Shown here piece by piece: positions 25,558-34,573 of a stretch of 64,000 nt of DNA. The notes beneath the pieces are model-generated. The model saw nothing but the letters and a program-made list of their open reading frames with translations. It was not told where the DNA came from and ran no database searches. The DNA is from Treponema bryantii NK4A124 (GTDB lineage Bacteria > Spirochaetota > Spirochaetia > Treponematales > Treponemataceae). Made by a program: the position numbers and the translations under genes. The stretch spans positions 164,660 through 228,659 of the forward strand of contig NZ_ATWV01000005.1 in the NCBI RefSeq assembly GCF_000421345.1. Reading direction: 5' to 3'. Each line of letters starts with the position of its first letter. Position 1 is the stretch's first letter.

Positions 25558-27258
25558 TTATTTACGGCACCTGTTAAGCGCATCAGTAATATTGTCAAAA
25601 ATATTCTCACGTCCAAGCTTATCTGCCATGCCTGTCTTTTCCAGCAGCAGATAAGGCTGTGTGTGAATACCGCTGATTACGATTGTGATTCCCTTGCGGT
25701 CGCAGGCTGCCTTACACTGTTCCAGCGCTTTGATTCCGCCGGCGTCGAGGTAAATTGTGTTTCTCATGCGAAGAACAAGATACTTGCAGTCTGACTGGGC
25801 GCGTTCTGTTGCGAGTTCAAACTTACGTACTGTTCCAAAGAAGAGAGGTCCTTCAATTTCGTAAACAAAAGTATTTGCCGGAATATCCAGATTTTCAGCA
25901 GGCTGATCTTTTCTGATACCGCCGGTAATAGTTTCTCTCTGATTCTGAACTTCAGACAAATCAATCATTTTCTTGATGAAGAAGAAGGCAGCAAAGCCAA
26001 GACCAACTTCAATGGCAACTGTCAAATCAACAAAAACAGTAATAAGGAAAGTTACCGCAAAAACACAGATATCAGATTTCTGACCTTTAAGAAGTGCACG
26101 GATTGCAGGGAAGCCTGCCATGTTCCAGGCAACGTTGATAAGCACTGCGGCAAGAGCGGCCATTGGAATGTAGGCTGCGTATTTTCCTGCAAAGAGGAGA
26201 ATTATGAGCAGTGTGATTGCGTGGATGATTCCGGCAACCGGAGTTTTGCCTCCGTTTTTAATGTTTGTTGCTGTGCGGGCAATTGCGCCTGTAGCAGGTA
26301 TTCCGCCGAAGAGAGGGCTTGCGATGTTTGCAATTCCCTGTGCAATAAGCTCAGTGTTTGAATCATGCTTTGTACCAATCATACCGTCTGCAACTACAGC
26401 AGAAAGAAGTGACTCGATTGCGGCCAGTACTGCGATTGAAATTGCAGTAGGGAAAAGTGTTGTGATTGTCTTGATGCTGAGGGCCGGCAGCTGTGGCTTT
26501 GGAAGTGTATTTGGAATTACAAAGTGCTGTGAGCCGTCGGCAAACTTTCCGATTGTGTCTGTATGGAGGCCAGCTGTTTTTTCAAGAATGATACTTACGA
26601 CTGTTGCAAGAATGATTACAACGAAGCTTCCAGGAATCTTCTTTATAAACTTAGACCAGATAAAAATGAAGGCAAGGCAGACTGCAGCCATGATTGTTGA
26701 GTAAAGGTTGAAGCTTGACGCCGAGCGGATGTACACGATGATTTTTGGAAGGAAGTCGCCAGGCATTTTGCTGTATTCTTCACCAAGGATCATCATCGGC
26801 TGAGAGAAGTCCGGGCGGAGTCCGAAGAAGTCTCCGAGCTGGCCTGCAGCGATTGTTACTGCGATTCCGGCTGTAAAGCCTGTTACGATAGTATAAGGAA
26901 TGAACTTTACAAGGCCGCCCATCTTAAAGGCGCCGAGGAGAATCAGCATGATTCCGGCCATAACGGTTGCTGTTGCGAGTCCTGAAAGTCCGTACTGGGC
27001 AACAACGCCGTAAACGATTACTGCAAAGGCACCTGTAGGGCCGCCAATCTGAACGCGGCTGCCGCCGAAGGCAGAAATACAAAAGCCTGCGATAATTGCG
27101 GTAAAAAGTCCCGCTGCAGGATTAACGCCTGAAGCAATGGCAAATGCGATTGCAAGGGGGAGGGCGACGATTCCGACGATAAGGCCGGCAATGAGGTCGC
27201 TGATAAAGGTTTTCGTGTTGTAAGTTTTGATTGAATTAATGAGTTCTGGTTTAAACAT
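25558..27258 (-). CDS. SulP-family anion transporter with STAS domain
   Basis: A 566-residue membrane transporter. The N-terminal part has about 10-12 hydrophobic segments with SulP-typical runs (LIAGLIVGIVALPLAIAFAIASGVNP, shown in pieces: GIVALPLAIAFAIA, GGSRVQIGGPTGAF). The C-terminal cytoplasmic STAS domain (about 440-560) includes YLDAGGIKALEQCK. SulP proteins carry sulfate, bicarbonate or dicarboxylates; the substrate here is not clear. The ATG at 27258 lies 10 nt after a TATAAT and has no Shine-Dalgarno. Divergent from malQ. Confidence 0.88.
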   Translation of the reverse strand: MFKPELINSIKTYNTKTFISDLIAGLIVGIVALPLAIAFAIASGVNPAAGLFTAIIAGFCISAFGGSRVQIGGPTGAFAVIVYGVVAQYGLSGLATATVMAGIMLILLGAFKMGGLVKFIPYTIVTGFTAGIAVTIAAGQLGDFFGLRPDFSQPMMILGEEYSKMPGDFLPKIIVYIRSASSFNLYSTIMAAVCLAFIFIWSKFIKKIPGSFVVIILATVVSIILEKTAGLHTDTIGKFADGSQHFVIPNTLPKPQLPALSIKTITTLFPTAISIAVLAAIESLLSAVVADGMIGTKHDSNTELIAQGIANIASPLFGGIPATGAIARTATNIKNGGKTPVAGIIHAITLLIILLFAGKYAAYIPMAALAAVLINVAWNMAGFPAIRALLKGQKSDICVFAVTFLITVFVDLTVAIEVGLGFAAFFFIKKMIDLSEVQNQRETITGGIRKDQPAENLDIPANTFVYEIEGPLFFGTVRKFELATERAQSDCKYLVLRMRNTIYLDAGGIKALEQCKAACDRKGITIVISGIHTQPYLLLEKTGMADKLGRENIFDNITDALNRCRK

Positions 27259-27268
27259 AGTGAAAATG

Positions 27269-27309
27269 ATTATAACGAGTTTGCGGGTTTGTGTCATTTG
27301 GTGTATAAT
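27269..27309. promoter_or_regulatory. Overlapping divergent promoters, SulP gene and malQ
   Basis: Minus strand: ATGACA (27292-27297), 17 bp, TATAAT (27269-27274), 10 nt to the SulP ATG. Plus strand: TTGCGG (27281-27286), 17 bp, TATAAT (27304-27309), 6 nt to the malQ ATG. The two promoters interpenetrate, so only one polymerase can bind at a time. Both predict leaderless or near-leaderless mRNA. Confidence 0.65.
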
Positions 27310-27315
27310 TTTTGT

Positions 27316-28815
27316 ATGAGCAAATCACAGTTTAAGAAAAGAGGAAGCGGCGTTCTCATGCATATTTCGTCGCTGCCTGGACCTTTTGGAATCGGTACCC
27401 TTGGTAAAAATGCATATAAGTTTATAGATTTCCTTGCAAAAGCGGGGCAGTCTTACTGGCAGATTCTGCCGGTTTGTCCTACAGGTTACGGTAACTCGCC
27501 TTATCAGAGCTTTTCGACCTTTGCAGGAAATCCTTATTTTATTGATTTTGATTTATTGAAAAAAGACGGCCTGCTGGCGAAAAAAGACTATGACGGAATC
27601 GACTGGGGAAAGGACCCGACCTCTGCAGACTTTGGTCTTCTTTATGTAAAGCGCAATGAGCTTTTTGAAAAGCTGCAGAATAATTTTGAAAAGAAAGTTC
27701 CAGCAGATTATAAAGCCTTCTGCCGCAAGAATAAATTCTGGCTGGAGGATTTTGCCCTCTTTATGGCTGTAAAGGATGCACATAACGGTGCTTCATTTAT
27801 GGACTGGGAAAAAGATATAAGACTGCGAGAAGACAAGGCATTGGCTGACTGGAAAAAGAAGTGTGCTCGTCGCATCGAATACTACAAGATGCTGCAGTAC
27901 CTCTTTTTTAAGCAGTGGAAAGAGCTTCGTGCCTATGCGGCATCTAAGGATATTAAGATAATCGGTGATATTCCGATTTACGTTTCTGCAGACTCCGCCG
28001 ACGTCTGGACTCATCCGGAAAACTTTTTGCTGAGCAAGAAGGGAGTTCCGCTTGAGGTTGCAGGTTGCCCTCCTGATGCCTTTACCGACAAGGGCCAGCT
28101 CTGGGGTAATCCGGTTTATAACTGGAAGGCTCTGAAAGAAGACGGTTACGGCTGGTGGAAGCAGAGAATTAAGTCCAGCCTTGAGATTTATGATATTTTA
28201 AGAATCGATCACTTCCGTGGCTTTGAATCCTTCTATTGTATTAAGTACGGGGCAGAAGATGCTAAAAACGGAAAATGGCGCAAGGGACCTGGAGTTGACT
28301 TATTTAAGGAAGTTGAAAAGGCCCTGGGTAAGGTTCCGATTATTGCTGAGGATCTGGGCTACCTAACTCCCCGTGTTCACAAAATGCTGCGTGATTGCGG
28401 TTTCCCTGGAATGAAGGTGATTCAGTTTGCCTTTGGAGGAGATGATACAAATACTTATCTGCCTCACAACATTCCTGAAAACAGCATTGTATATACCGGC
28501 TCACACGACAACGACCCGATCAACGGCTGGGTTGAGTCGGCTAGCCCGGCTGAACTCGACCACGCAATGAAATACTTTAAACTCACCGATAAAGCCCAGA
28601 TGCGCGAGACCATGATGAAGGCGGCGCTTGAGTCTAAGGCTTTTGTCTGCATCCTTACAATGCAGGATCTTATTGGTCTTGGCCACGAAGCAAGAATGAA
28701 CTTCCCGTCATCAGTTGGAGAAAACTGGAAGTGGCGTGCGACTGAGGAACAGATTACTGCGGACCAGGCTAAGTGGCTGAAGCAGGCAAGTAAAGCTGCG
28801 GGGCGGAACGAATAG
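27316..28815 (+). CDS. malQ: 4-alpha-glucanotransferase (amylomaltase, GH77)
   Basis: A 499-residue cytoplasmic enzyme that transfers alpha-1,4-glucan segments between maltodextrins. The N-terminus has GSGVLMHISSLPGPFGIG and YWQILPVCPTGYGNSPYQ. The catalytic nucleophile region is LRIDHFRGFESFY (about 295-307), the acid/base is in IIAEDLGYLTP (about 342-352), and the transition-state Asp is in YTGSHDNDP (about 394-402). Length is normal for the short bacterial type. The ATG (MSKSQFKKRG) follows TATAAT by 6 nt with no Shine-Dalgarno. It stands alone rather than in a maltose operon. Confidence 0.96.
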   Translation: MSKSQFKKRGSGVLMHISSLPGPFGIGTLGKNAYKFIDFLAKAGQSYWQILPVCPTGYGNSPYQSFSTFAGNPYFIDFDLLKKDGLLAKKDYDGIDWGKDPTSADFGLLYVKRNELFEKLQNNFEKKVPADYKAFCRKNKFWLEDFALFMAVKDAHNGASFMDWEKDIRLREDKALADWKKKCARRIEYYKMLQYLFFKQWKELRAYAASKDIKIIGDIPIYVSADSADVWTHPENFLLSKKGVPLEVAGCPPDAFTDKGQLWGNPVYNWKALKEDGYGWWKQRIKSSLEIYDILRIDHFRGFESFYCIKYGAEDAKNGKWRKGPGVDLFKEVEKALGKVPIIAEDLGYLTPRVHKMLRDCGFPGMKVIQFAFGGDDTNTYLPHNIPENSIVYTGSHDNDPINGWVESASPAELDHAMKYFKLTDKAQMRETMMKAALESKAFVCILTMQDLIGLGHEARMNFPSSVGENWKWRATEEQITADQAKWLKQASKAAGRNE

Positions 28816-28831
28816 ATCCCTGCCCCTTCGC

Positions 28832-28954
28832 AGCACAGCTGCTCGGAGACTCGCTCAAAATGCTCCACTGGAGCATTTTGCCGGCTTACAGCCGTCGCTC
28901 CCTAAGTTCGGGATGACAGTCGCTGGTCGTCATGCTGAACTTGTTTCAGCATCT
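28832..28954. repeat. Composite repeat block between malQ and recD
   Basis: Three hairpins occur in series: GCAGC-aca-GCTGC, CAAAATGCTCC-act-GGAGCATTTTG (28856-28866 and 28870-28880), and GGCT-tac-AGCC. They are followed by a degraded GGGATGACA repeat end and a full family C copy (GTCATGCTGAACTTGTTTCAGCATCT type, shown as GTCATGCTGAACTTG...CAGCATCT, 28929-28954). The last bases overlap the recD stop codon. It probably ends transcription from both sides. Confidence 0.8.
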
Positions 28955-30968
28955 ATAAGTGAATCTGTGTGTCACGCTGGATTACTGTCGAACGTGCGGC
29001 TTCCAGCGTGTCGTAATCTGCATAAATATAAGTTGCTCCCTCGGTTCGTGTAATTGCGGTATAAGCAATCTGTCGGTTCAAGAGGGGATGGCCCGGCTGG
29101 TCTGGCAGAAGTACCAGAATTGCCTTGTAGCCGGAGCCCTGCGATTTATGAATTGTGATGGCATATGCAGTTTCAATAGATTCTTTTGGCAGCAGGTGAA
29201 GAGGGTAGAAAAGATAACTCCCCTTCTGGAAAATGCCCTGCTGTGCTAACGAACGGTCGTTAGTGGTTGCTGCATTTTGCAGGTCTGAAATATTTTTTAT
29301 TTCTTTTTTAACCATCAGATATTTTAAGCCATTCTTTTCTACTACAATCCCTGAGTCTCCGTTGTAAAGACAGAAGATAGACTGATTCTTTGTGAGCATG
29401 AGAAGCTGACCGGTGAAATAGTCCTCATTAGCAGCCTGTGGAGTTTTTTTCAAACTGTTGCAGATTTGATTATTGATTGACTCAACACCCTGAAGTCCTT
29501 TGCGTTCTGCACAGAGAATGCGGGCTTTGCTTGCGGACTGCCAGAGAGAGTCGAGTTTATTCTTTTCAAAATCCTGGGAAGCGGCAAGAGCCTGGGAAGT
29601 CAGATTTTCATAAAAAGCCTGGTTCCACGTATTTATTATTTCTTCAAGCTGGACTGTTCTGTCAGAATATTTCTTTTCCGGTACAAAGCTCGTAACAGGG
29701 AATGCTCCCTGTGGAATATCAGAAAAATTATGAGTCAACTTCCAGTTATCCCATTGGGTAAAGAAGGCAAGCTCTTTATCCAGAGCTTTTTCTTCTTGCA
29801 TTGCTTTTTTCAAGCGACCGACATCAGAATTATCATTAAAGCGGCTTGACTGCTTGAGCTCTGCAACGCTGTTAGTTTTCTTTGCAAGAAGCTCACCAAG
29901 CACCGCACCTGCCTGAACAGAAGGCAGCTGGTCTTTATCACCAAGAATGAAAACTCGTGCTCCTTCAGGAATTGCTTCGAGCAGAGCACTAAAAAGTGTG
30001 ATATCTATCATACTTGCTTCATCAATTACAAAAATAGACTTTTCATCAAACTGATTTTCCGCGTTGTAGCGGAAGCCGTTGGTCGAAGGATTAAAGCTGA
30101 GAAGACGGTGAATCGTAGAAGACTGGGCGCTGTTAAGTTTAGCAAAAACCGCCTGAGCTTTGTCACGCTCCTGACTGGTTGGAATAGCATTAAGATTTAG
30201 TCGGGCAAGAGTTTCGGAAATACTTTCCTTCATTCGGTCAGCAGCTTTTCCACTTGGGGCTGCAAGATAGAGAGAATAATCCATGACATCTTTTGTGAGG
30301 AAAAGTTTCCACAAAAGATAGCAGACTACAGTCGTTTTTCCGGTTCCAGGACCGCCGGTAATAATCAGATTTTCGTCCAGTCCTCGGAGGAGGGCTTCAA
30401 GCTGTTCGTCCTTAAGAGTCATTGGAGAGTGGCCTTCGAAGCCTGTGAGGTTTTTGAAGTATTCAAGTGTTGCCAGCTTTTCTTCCTCAAGAGGCTTAAT
30501 CGTATTGTGCTTCATTATCAGCTTGATTCTGGTTTCTATACTGATTTTTGCCTTGTAGTATTTTGTTGCAAAAAGCCAGCCGGCATCTATTATAAAGGGT
30601 TTGAAAAAGTTTCCCTCGGCTATGAGGTTTGGAAGCTGTGTTGAAGAAATCTGTGGCAGGCCTTTGTTGATTATATCTGCAAAATATTTATCATCATCAG
30701 CTTTCTGGGCCAGGAGGCCTTCCTGCAAAAGAAGTCCTTCCCATTTTTTCTGCCACTTATCTATGAGTTTTCCTTGGCTTACAGGAATACAGATATTGCC
30801 GTCATCAAGGAGTGAAAAATAAATGCAGATTACGGCAAGCGCTTCAAAGCTGACATCGGGTTCAAGCTGAATAAGTACCTCAAGAACCTTTTCCCAGACG
30901 GGGGTGATGCAGTTCATGTCGGAGAGTTTTTTGAAAAAATCTGTAAGTTGTTTTTTATCTGCTTTCAT
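28953..30968 (-). CDS. recD: Exodeoxyribonuclease V alpha subunit RecD
   Basis: A 671-residue 5'-3' SF1B helicase motor of RecBCD. Walker A is GGPGTGKTTV (about 204-213), Walker B/motif II is IFVIDEASMIDI (about 312-323), motif III is FILGDKDQLPSVQAG (about 337-351), and the C-terminal motif VI region is TAYAITIHKSQGSGY and AYTAITRT (about 610-650). The N-terminal domain is shortish but present. It is the last gene of recC-recB-recD; its start overlaps the recB end by 14 bp, so translation is coupled. The stop codon lies in a dispersed repeat. Confidence 0.93.
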   Translation of the reverse strand: MKADKKQLTDFFKKLSDMNCITPVWEKVLEVLIQLEPDVSFEALAVICIYFSLLDDGNICIPVSQGKLIDKWQKKWEGLLLQEGLLAQKADDDKYFADIINKGLPQISSTQLPNLIAEGNFFKPFIIDAGWLFATKYYKAKISIETRIKLIMKHNTIKPLEEEKLATLEYFKNLTGFEGHSPMTLKDEQLEALLRGLDENLIITGGPGTGKTTVVCYLLWKLFLTKDVMDYSLYLAAPSGKAADRMKESISETLARLNLNAIPTSQERDKAQAVFAKLNSAQSSTIHRLLSFNPSTNGFRYNAENQFDEKSIFVIDEASMIDITLFSALLEAIPEGARVFILGDKDQLPSVQAGAVLGELLAKKTNSVAELKQSSRFNDNSDVGRLKKAMQEEKALDKELAFFTQWDNWKLTHNFSDIPQGAFPVTSFVPEKKYSDRTVQLEEIINTWNQAFYENLTSQALAASQDFEKNKLDSLWQSASKARILCAERKGLQGVESINNQICNSLKKTPQAANEDYFTGQLLMLTKNQSIFCLYNGDSGIVVEKNGLKYLMVKKEIKNISDLQNAATTNDRSLAQQGIFQKGSYLFYPLHLLPKESIETAYAITIHKSQGSGYKAILVLLPDQPGHPLLNRQIAYTAITRTEGATYIYADYDTLEAARSTVIQRDTQIHL

Positions 30969-33900
30969 GTTCTGCTCCCATTATTTTTCTGTATGCGGCT
31001 TCCAGCTCCTGCCAGTTTTTCCAGGTTCGTGCATATATTCCGCTGCAGGTGTTTGCATGACAGCCGCGGACGTAAGCATAATAAATTCCGCCAAAATGGT
31101 TTTCAAAAACCTGTGCTTCGGTTTTATCTCTATAGAATGAAGCAAGCCATTTTATGAGACTGTAAGAATATAAAACACGCTGAATTGAATAGCGGTCATC
31201 GGTGTGAGTCTTGAGAATATTGCCGTCTGAATATTCGTCTGTTTCGAAGGTATCACTTTTCCAGTCGAGAATGGAATAAATGTCTCTGCCTTCGATATTG
31301 CGTTTGAAGACGAGGTCGATAAAGCCGTTGCAATAATTTTTTAGGATGGCGGAGGTCTCCGAGCTGGCCGGGGCGCCCGCGATTATGTCGGCATTCATGT
31401 TGAACTCGGCTTCGCTGATCCGGTCTTCGGTTGCAAGCTCGCTGAGCTTAAAATAGCGGCCTGTCTCTGTGCAGCCGGTAATTTCCGGGAGTTTTGCGTT
31501 GAGAGTATTCCAGAGGAGGGTGGCTGTGTATGTGAGCCAGTGATCTGGATCGTCCCCGGGGATACTTAAGGTCTGCTTTTCGAAGCAGGTCGTTATGAGA
31601 CGGCGAAGACCTTCATCACTTTCACTAACTCCAAAATCAACTTTTTCAAAAACTTCATGAAGCGCAATACCAAACTTGGTTCCCTTAGGATAGTTGTAAG
31701 GAGCTGCAGGGGCCGGCGGGCAAATCTCGTCTGAGCCAGGGATAGCAACATAAGAAACAGGATTTGTTGACAGGTCAAAGCCTGCAAGAGAATACTTCTG
31801 TTCTTCGGCGCCTTCTTTATCTGCGCGTCCGCCGTTGGCTGTCATTTCTTCTGTAACAGCTTTCTTGTGTGAAAGGGAAGAATAGGAATGTTTGTGTATA
31901 GAAAGAGACGGTATCCTGGAAGAGAGAGCTCTTGTCGCATCAAGCTGTTCTTCTTCGCTGATATCCTGTTTAGTTATGCGTTCTGCATTTTCTTCATCTT
32001 TGATTTTTTTGAATTCCTGAAGTATAGTCAGTGCATCAGCCTTTAATTCATCATAACTTTTTGTGCTTTCTGAAATACTTCTTGTAAGAGGATTTCCTTC
32101 TTTATCTATTTTATCAGAAAGAGCTGTAATGTTGTCATTTAAGAAATTATAAATACCGTCTTTAGCATCCTTATCTTCTTCAGATTCCCATACATCATAA
32201 ACAGGAAGCATAAGAATGGATGAGGCGCGTGTGTAAGCAACATAGAAAAGTCTTTCTCTTTCATAATCTTCTTCTGTCTGATATTTCTTTTTTCCGTAAT
32301 CACAGAAGCTCAGTTTTGCATTTCTATCTTCATCATGATAAAGCCATGCCCGGGCTCCCTGTTCATTTCTATTTCTTAAGCCGGCCGGTACAATAACAAC
32401 AGGGAACTCAAGTCCCTTTGACGCATGGATTGTCATAAGTTGAACACAGTCAAAATCAGTTCCTTTTTCAACAATATCACCTTCATCTATAGAAGTATCA
32501 GATGAGGTTGAAAGACGCAGAAGGTGTTTGCTCAAATCTTCAATAGAACTATCGCTTTTATAAAGATAATCAACCGCGTATTTACCAATCTGACGGATTT
32601 TAGAAAGTGACTGCATTTGACCTAAATCAGAAAGACGGTTTTCTATATTTGTAACTTCAAAAATATTCTCAAGAAGCTTTGCCCATTTTCTCTGACGTGC
32701 AATCTCCTGCCATTGAATTATAATCTGTCTTTGCTGACAGGAAGGATTGTCAAATTCTTCACTTTCAACTGATTCAAGTGGAATACAGAAAAAATCTGTA
32801 AAAAGAGCTTCACTTAAAATTGCTCTTTTTTGTCCTGTAAAATCTTTTGCGGTTATTGCATTAAAAAGAGCAAGCCATTGTGTGCATTCTTTTCCTGCAA
32901 AAAGGTTTGCGTCCTTATAACGCAGAGACGGAATACCGGCTTTTTTTAGAGCCCGCTCAATTTCTGCATATTCAGAAGATGAACGAACTAAAATGGCAAA
33001 ATCATGAAAGCTTACATTGCGGAGTTCAGAACAGTTACCGGTAGCATCTTCCTTATCTTTATCGAAAACCTGAAGCTTTGTTTTTCCCTTTACAAAAGAA
33101 CAGCAGTCTATAATCTGCTGAACGGCAATTGTGGCAAAGCTTTCTTCTGTTGTCCTGTGTTCAGAGTTTCCGGCTATCCATACCGGCTCTATGATTTTTT
33201 CGCAGTATTGTGCAGGGGCTTTTTTATGAGAAGGCTTTGAGTCAGAAAATGTAATTCCGGATTTCTGACTGAAAAAAGGCGTACAGTTATTTTTATTCCG
33301 GAATAAATCATTACATCTTTCTACCATGGAGTCAGTTGAACGGAAGTTTGTGGCAAGATAGTATTCTCCACCTCCATTTGCAGCAATTGACTGAATGGCA
33401 TTTTCATAAACGTTTACATCAGCTCCCTGAAAGGAATAAATGGACTGTTTAGGGTCACCTACAACAATAATTACGTGGTCTGAGTCTTTCATAAATACTG
33501 TTTTGAAAATGTCCCACTGCTTCTGATTTGTGTCCTGGAACTCATCGATAATTGCGTATTTATATTTTTTCTGAAGCTGCTTTTTTAGTGCCGATTCCGG
33601 CAGACAGACTGCTTCCCGTACACTTCTGAGCATATCATCGTAGCTCTGCATTTTATTGTTTTCTTTTTCCTGCTGCCAGGCAATGTAAAGATTTTTGAGC
33701 TGCGAGATATAGAATTTCTTAAGTGCCAGAGTAGATCTTTTTTCAAGAAGCTTTTTATATGGATCTTTAAGATTCTTAAAGTAGAGGAATACTTGGGTGA
33801 TTTCTTCTCCAATCCATCTCTCCTGTATGCTTCTTCCATCAAAACCAAAAGTGTGATTTTGACTGATGTTTGATAAAATCGAGTTCCTTAAATCTTCAGC

Positions 33901-34572
33901 CTTTTTTGCATAGAGATTATCATTCAGTTCTGTCCAGGCCTCTTCAAAGCCCTGGATAATAAAAAGATCTTCTATTCTTTGAGGGGCTGTAACCTGTTCA
34001 AAGTCAGCAAAAGAGAGTGGCCTATCTTCAATGAAAATAAAGTTGTCTTCATCAAGCTTTACAATGCTTTCAACTTCATTATTCTGATAATCAAGATAAT
34101 ATTTTGAGAGCGCCTGTTTGAAATCTCTTTTTAGATTGTTTATGAATGTTGATTGTTTTTCTGCATCTACAAATAGCTGCCTGAAATCAGAATTGTTTTT
34201 CAGTACATCTCGAATCCAGCGGTCAATAAAATCATCAATTGCATCATCAGCAACAAGAGAAAGCGATGCACACTGATTTGCTGTAAATGAGAATTCGCTG
34301 AGGGTCTTTTGACAGAAGGAGTGGATTGTAAAAATTGCTGCATTATCAACATCCTCTTCTGGACATTTTGCCCTGATACGGTCGCGTAATTCTCCAGCTG
34401 CTTTTTCGGTGTAGGTAACCACAAGAATCTCTTCAAGCCTGACTTTTTTATCAATGAGTTTTTTAACAATGCCGGTAATGTTATAAGTTTTTCCTGTTCC
34501 TGCAGAGGCTTGAATATACATTGATTTTGTAATGTCAGAATAATTATCTAAATTAAATTCTTTAAGTGCCAT
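30955..34572 (-). CDS. recB: Exodeoxyribonuclease V beta subunit RecB
   Basis: A 1205-residue helicase-nuclease. Walker A is ASAGTGKTYNI (about 22-32), motif Ia includes VVTYTEKAAGELRDRIR, Walker B is AIIDEFQDTNQKQW (about 342-355), motif III VVGDPKQSIYSFQGAD, motifs V/VI LMTIHASKGLEFPVVIVP and VAYTRASS. The C-terminal RecB nuclease has the catalytic SILDWKSDTF (Asp-x-Lys, about 1128). It loads RecA and degrades or processes double-strand ends with RecC and RecD. Start at 34572, two bases past the recC stop, with GGGGAAAATAG before it. Confidence 0.94.
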   Translation of the reverse strand: MALKEFNLDNYSDITKSMYIQASAGTGKTYNITGIVKKLIDKKVRLEEILVVTYTEKAAGELRDRIRAKCPEEDVDNAAIFTIHSFCQKTLSEFSFTANQCASLSLVADDAIDDFIDRWIRDVLKNNSDFRQLFVDAEKQSTFINNLKRDFKQALSKYYLDYQNNEVESIVKLDEDNFIFIEDRPLSFADFEQVTAPQRIEDLFIIQGFEEAWTELNDNLYAKKAEDLRNSILSNISQNHTFGFDGRSIQERWIGEEITQVFLYFKNLKDPYKKLLEKRSTLALKKFYISQLKNLYIAWQQEKENNKMQSYDDMLRSVREAVCLPESALKKQLQKKYKYAIIDEFQDTNQKQWDIFKTVFMKDSDHVIIVVGDPKQSIYSFQGADVNVYENAIQSIAANGGGEYYLATNFRSTDSMVERCNDLFRNKNNCTPFFSQKSGITFSDSKPSHKKAPAQYCEKIIEPVWIAGNSEHRTTEESFATIAVQQIIDCCSFVKGKTKLQVFDKDKEDATGNCSELRNVSFHDFAILVRSSSEYAEIERALKKAGIPSLRYKDANLFAGKECTQWLALFNAITAKDFTGQKRAILSEALFTDFFCIPLESVESEEFDNPSCQQRQIIIQWQEIARQRKWAKLLENIFEVTNIENRLSDLGQMQSLSKIRQIGKYAVDYLYKSDSSIEDLSKHLLRLSTSSDTSIDEGDIVEKGTDFDCVQLMTIHASKGLEFPVVIVPAGLRNRNEQGARAWLYHDEDRNAKLSFCDYGKKKYQTEEDYERERLFYVAYTRASSILMLPVYDVWESEEDKDAKDGIYNFLNDNITALSDKIDKEGNPLTRSISESTKSYDELKADALTILQEFKKIKDEENAERITKQDISEEEQLDATRALSSRIPSLSIHKHSYSSLSHKKAVTEEMTANGGRADKEGAEEQKYSLAGFDLSTNPVSYVAIPGSDEICPPAPAAPYNYPKGTKFGIALHEVFEKVDFGVSESDEGLRRLITTCFEKQTLSIPGDDPDHWLTYTATLLWNTLNAKLPEITGCTETGRYFKLSELATEDRISEAEFNMNADIIAGAPASSETSAILKNYCNGFIDLVFKRNIEGRDIYSILDWKSDTFETDEYSDGNILKTHTDDRYSIQRVLYSYSLIKWLASFYRDKTEAQVFENHFGGIYYAYVRGCHANTCSGIYARTWKNWQELEAAYRKIMGAEHESR

Positions 34573-34573
34573 T

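Noticed and set aside
25367..25654. 95-codon plus-strand ORF over the structured element
   Set aside because: It is explained by the long inverted repeat and runs into the SulP coding region on the other strand; it has no start signals.
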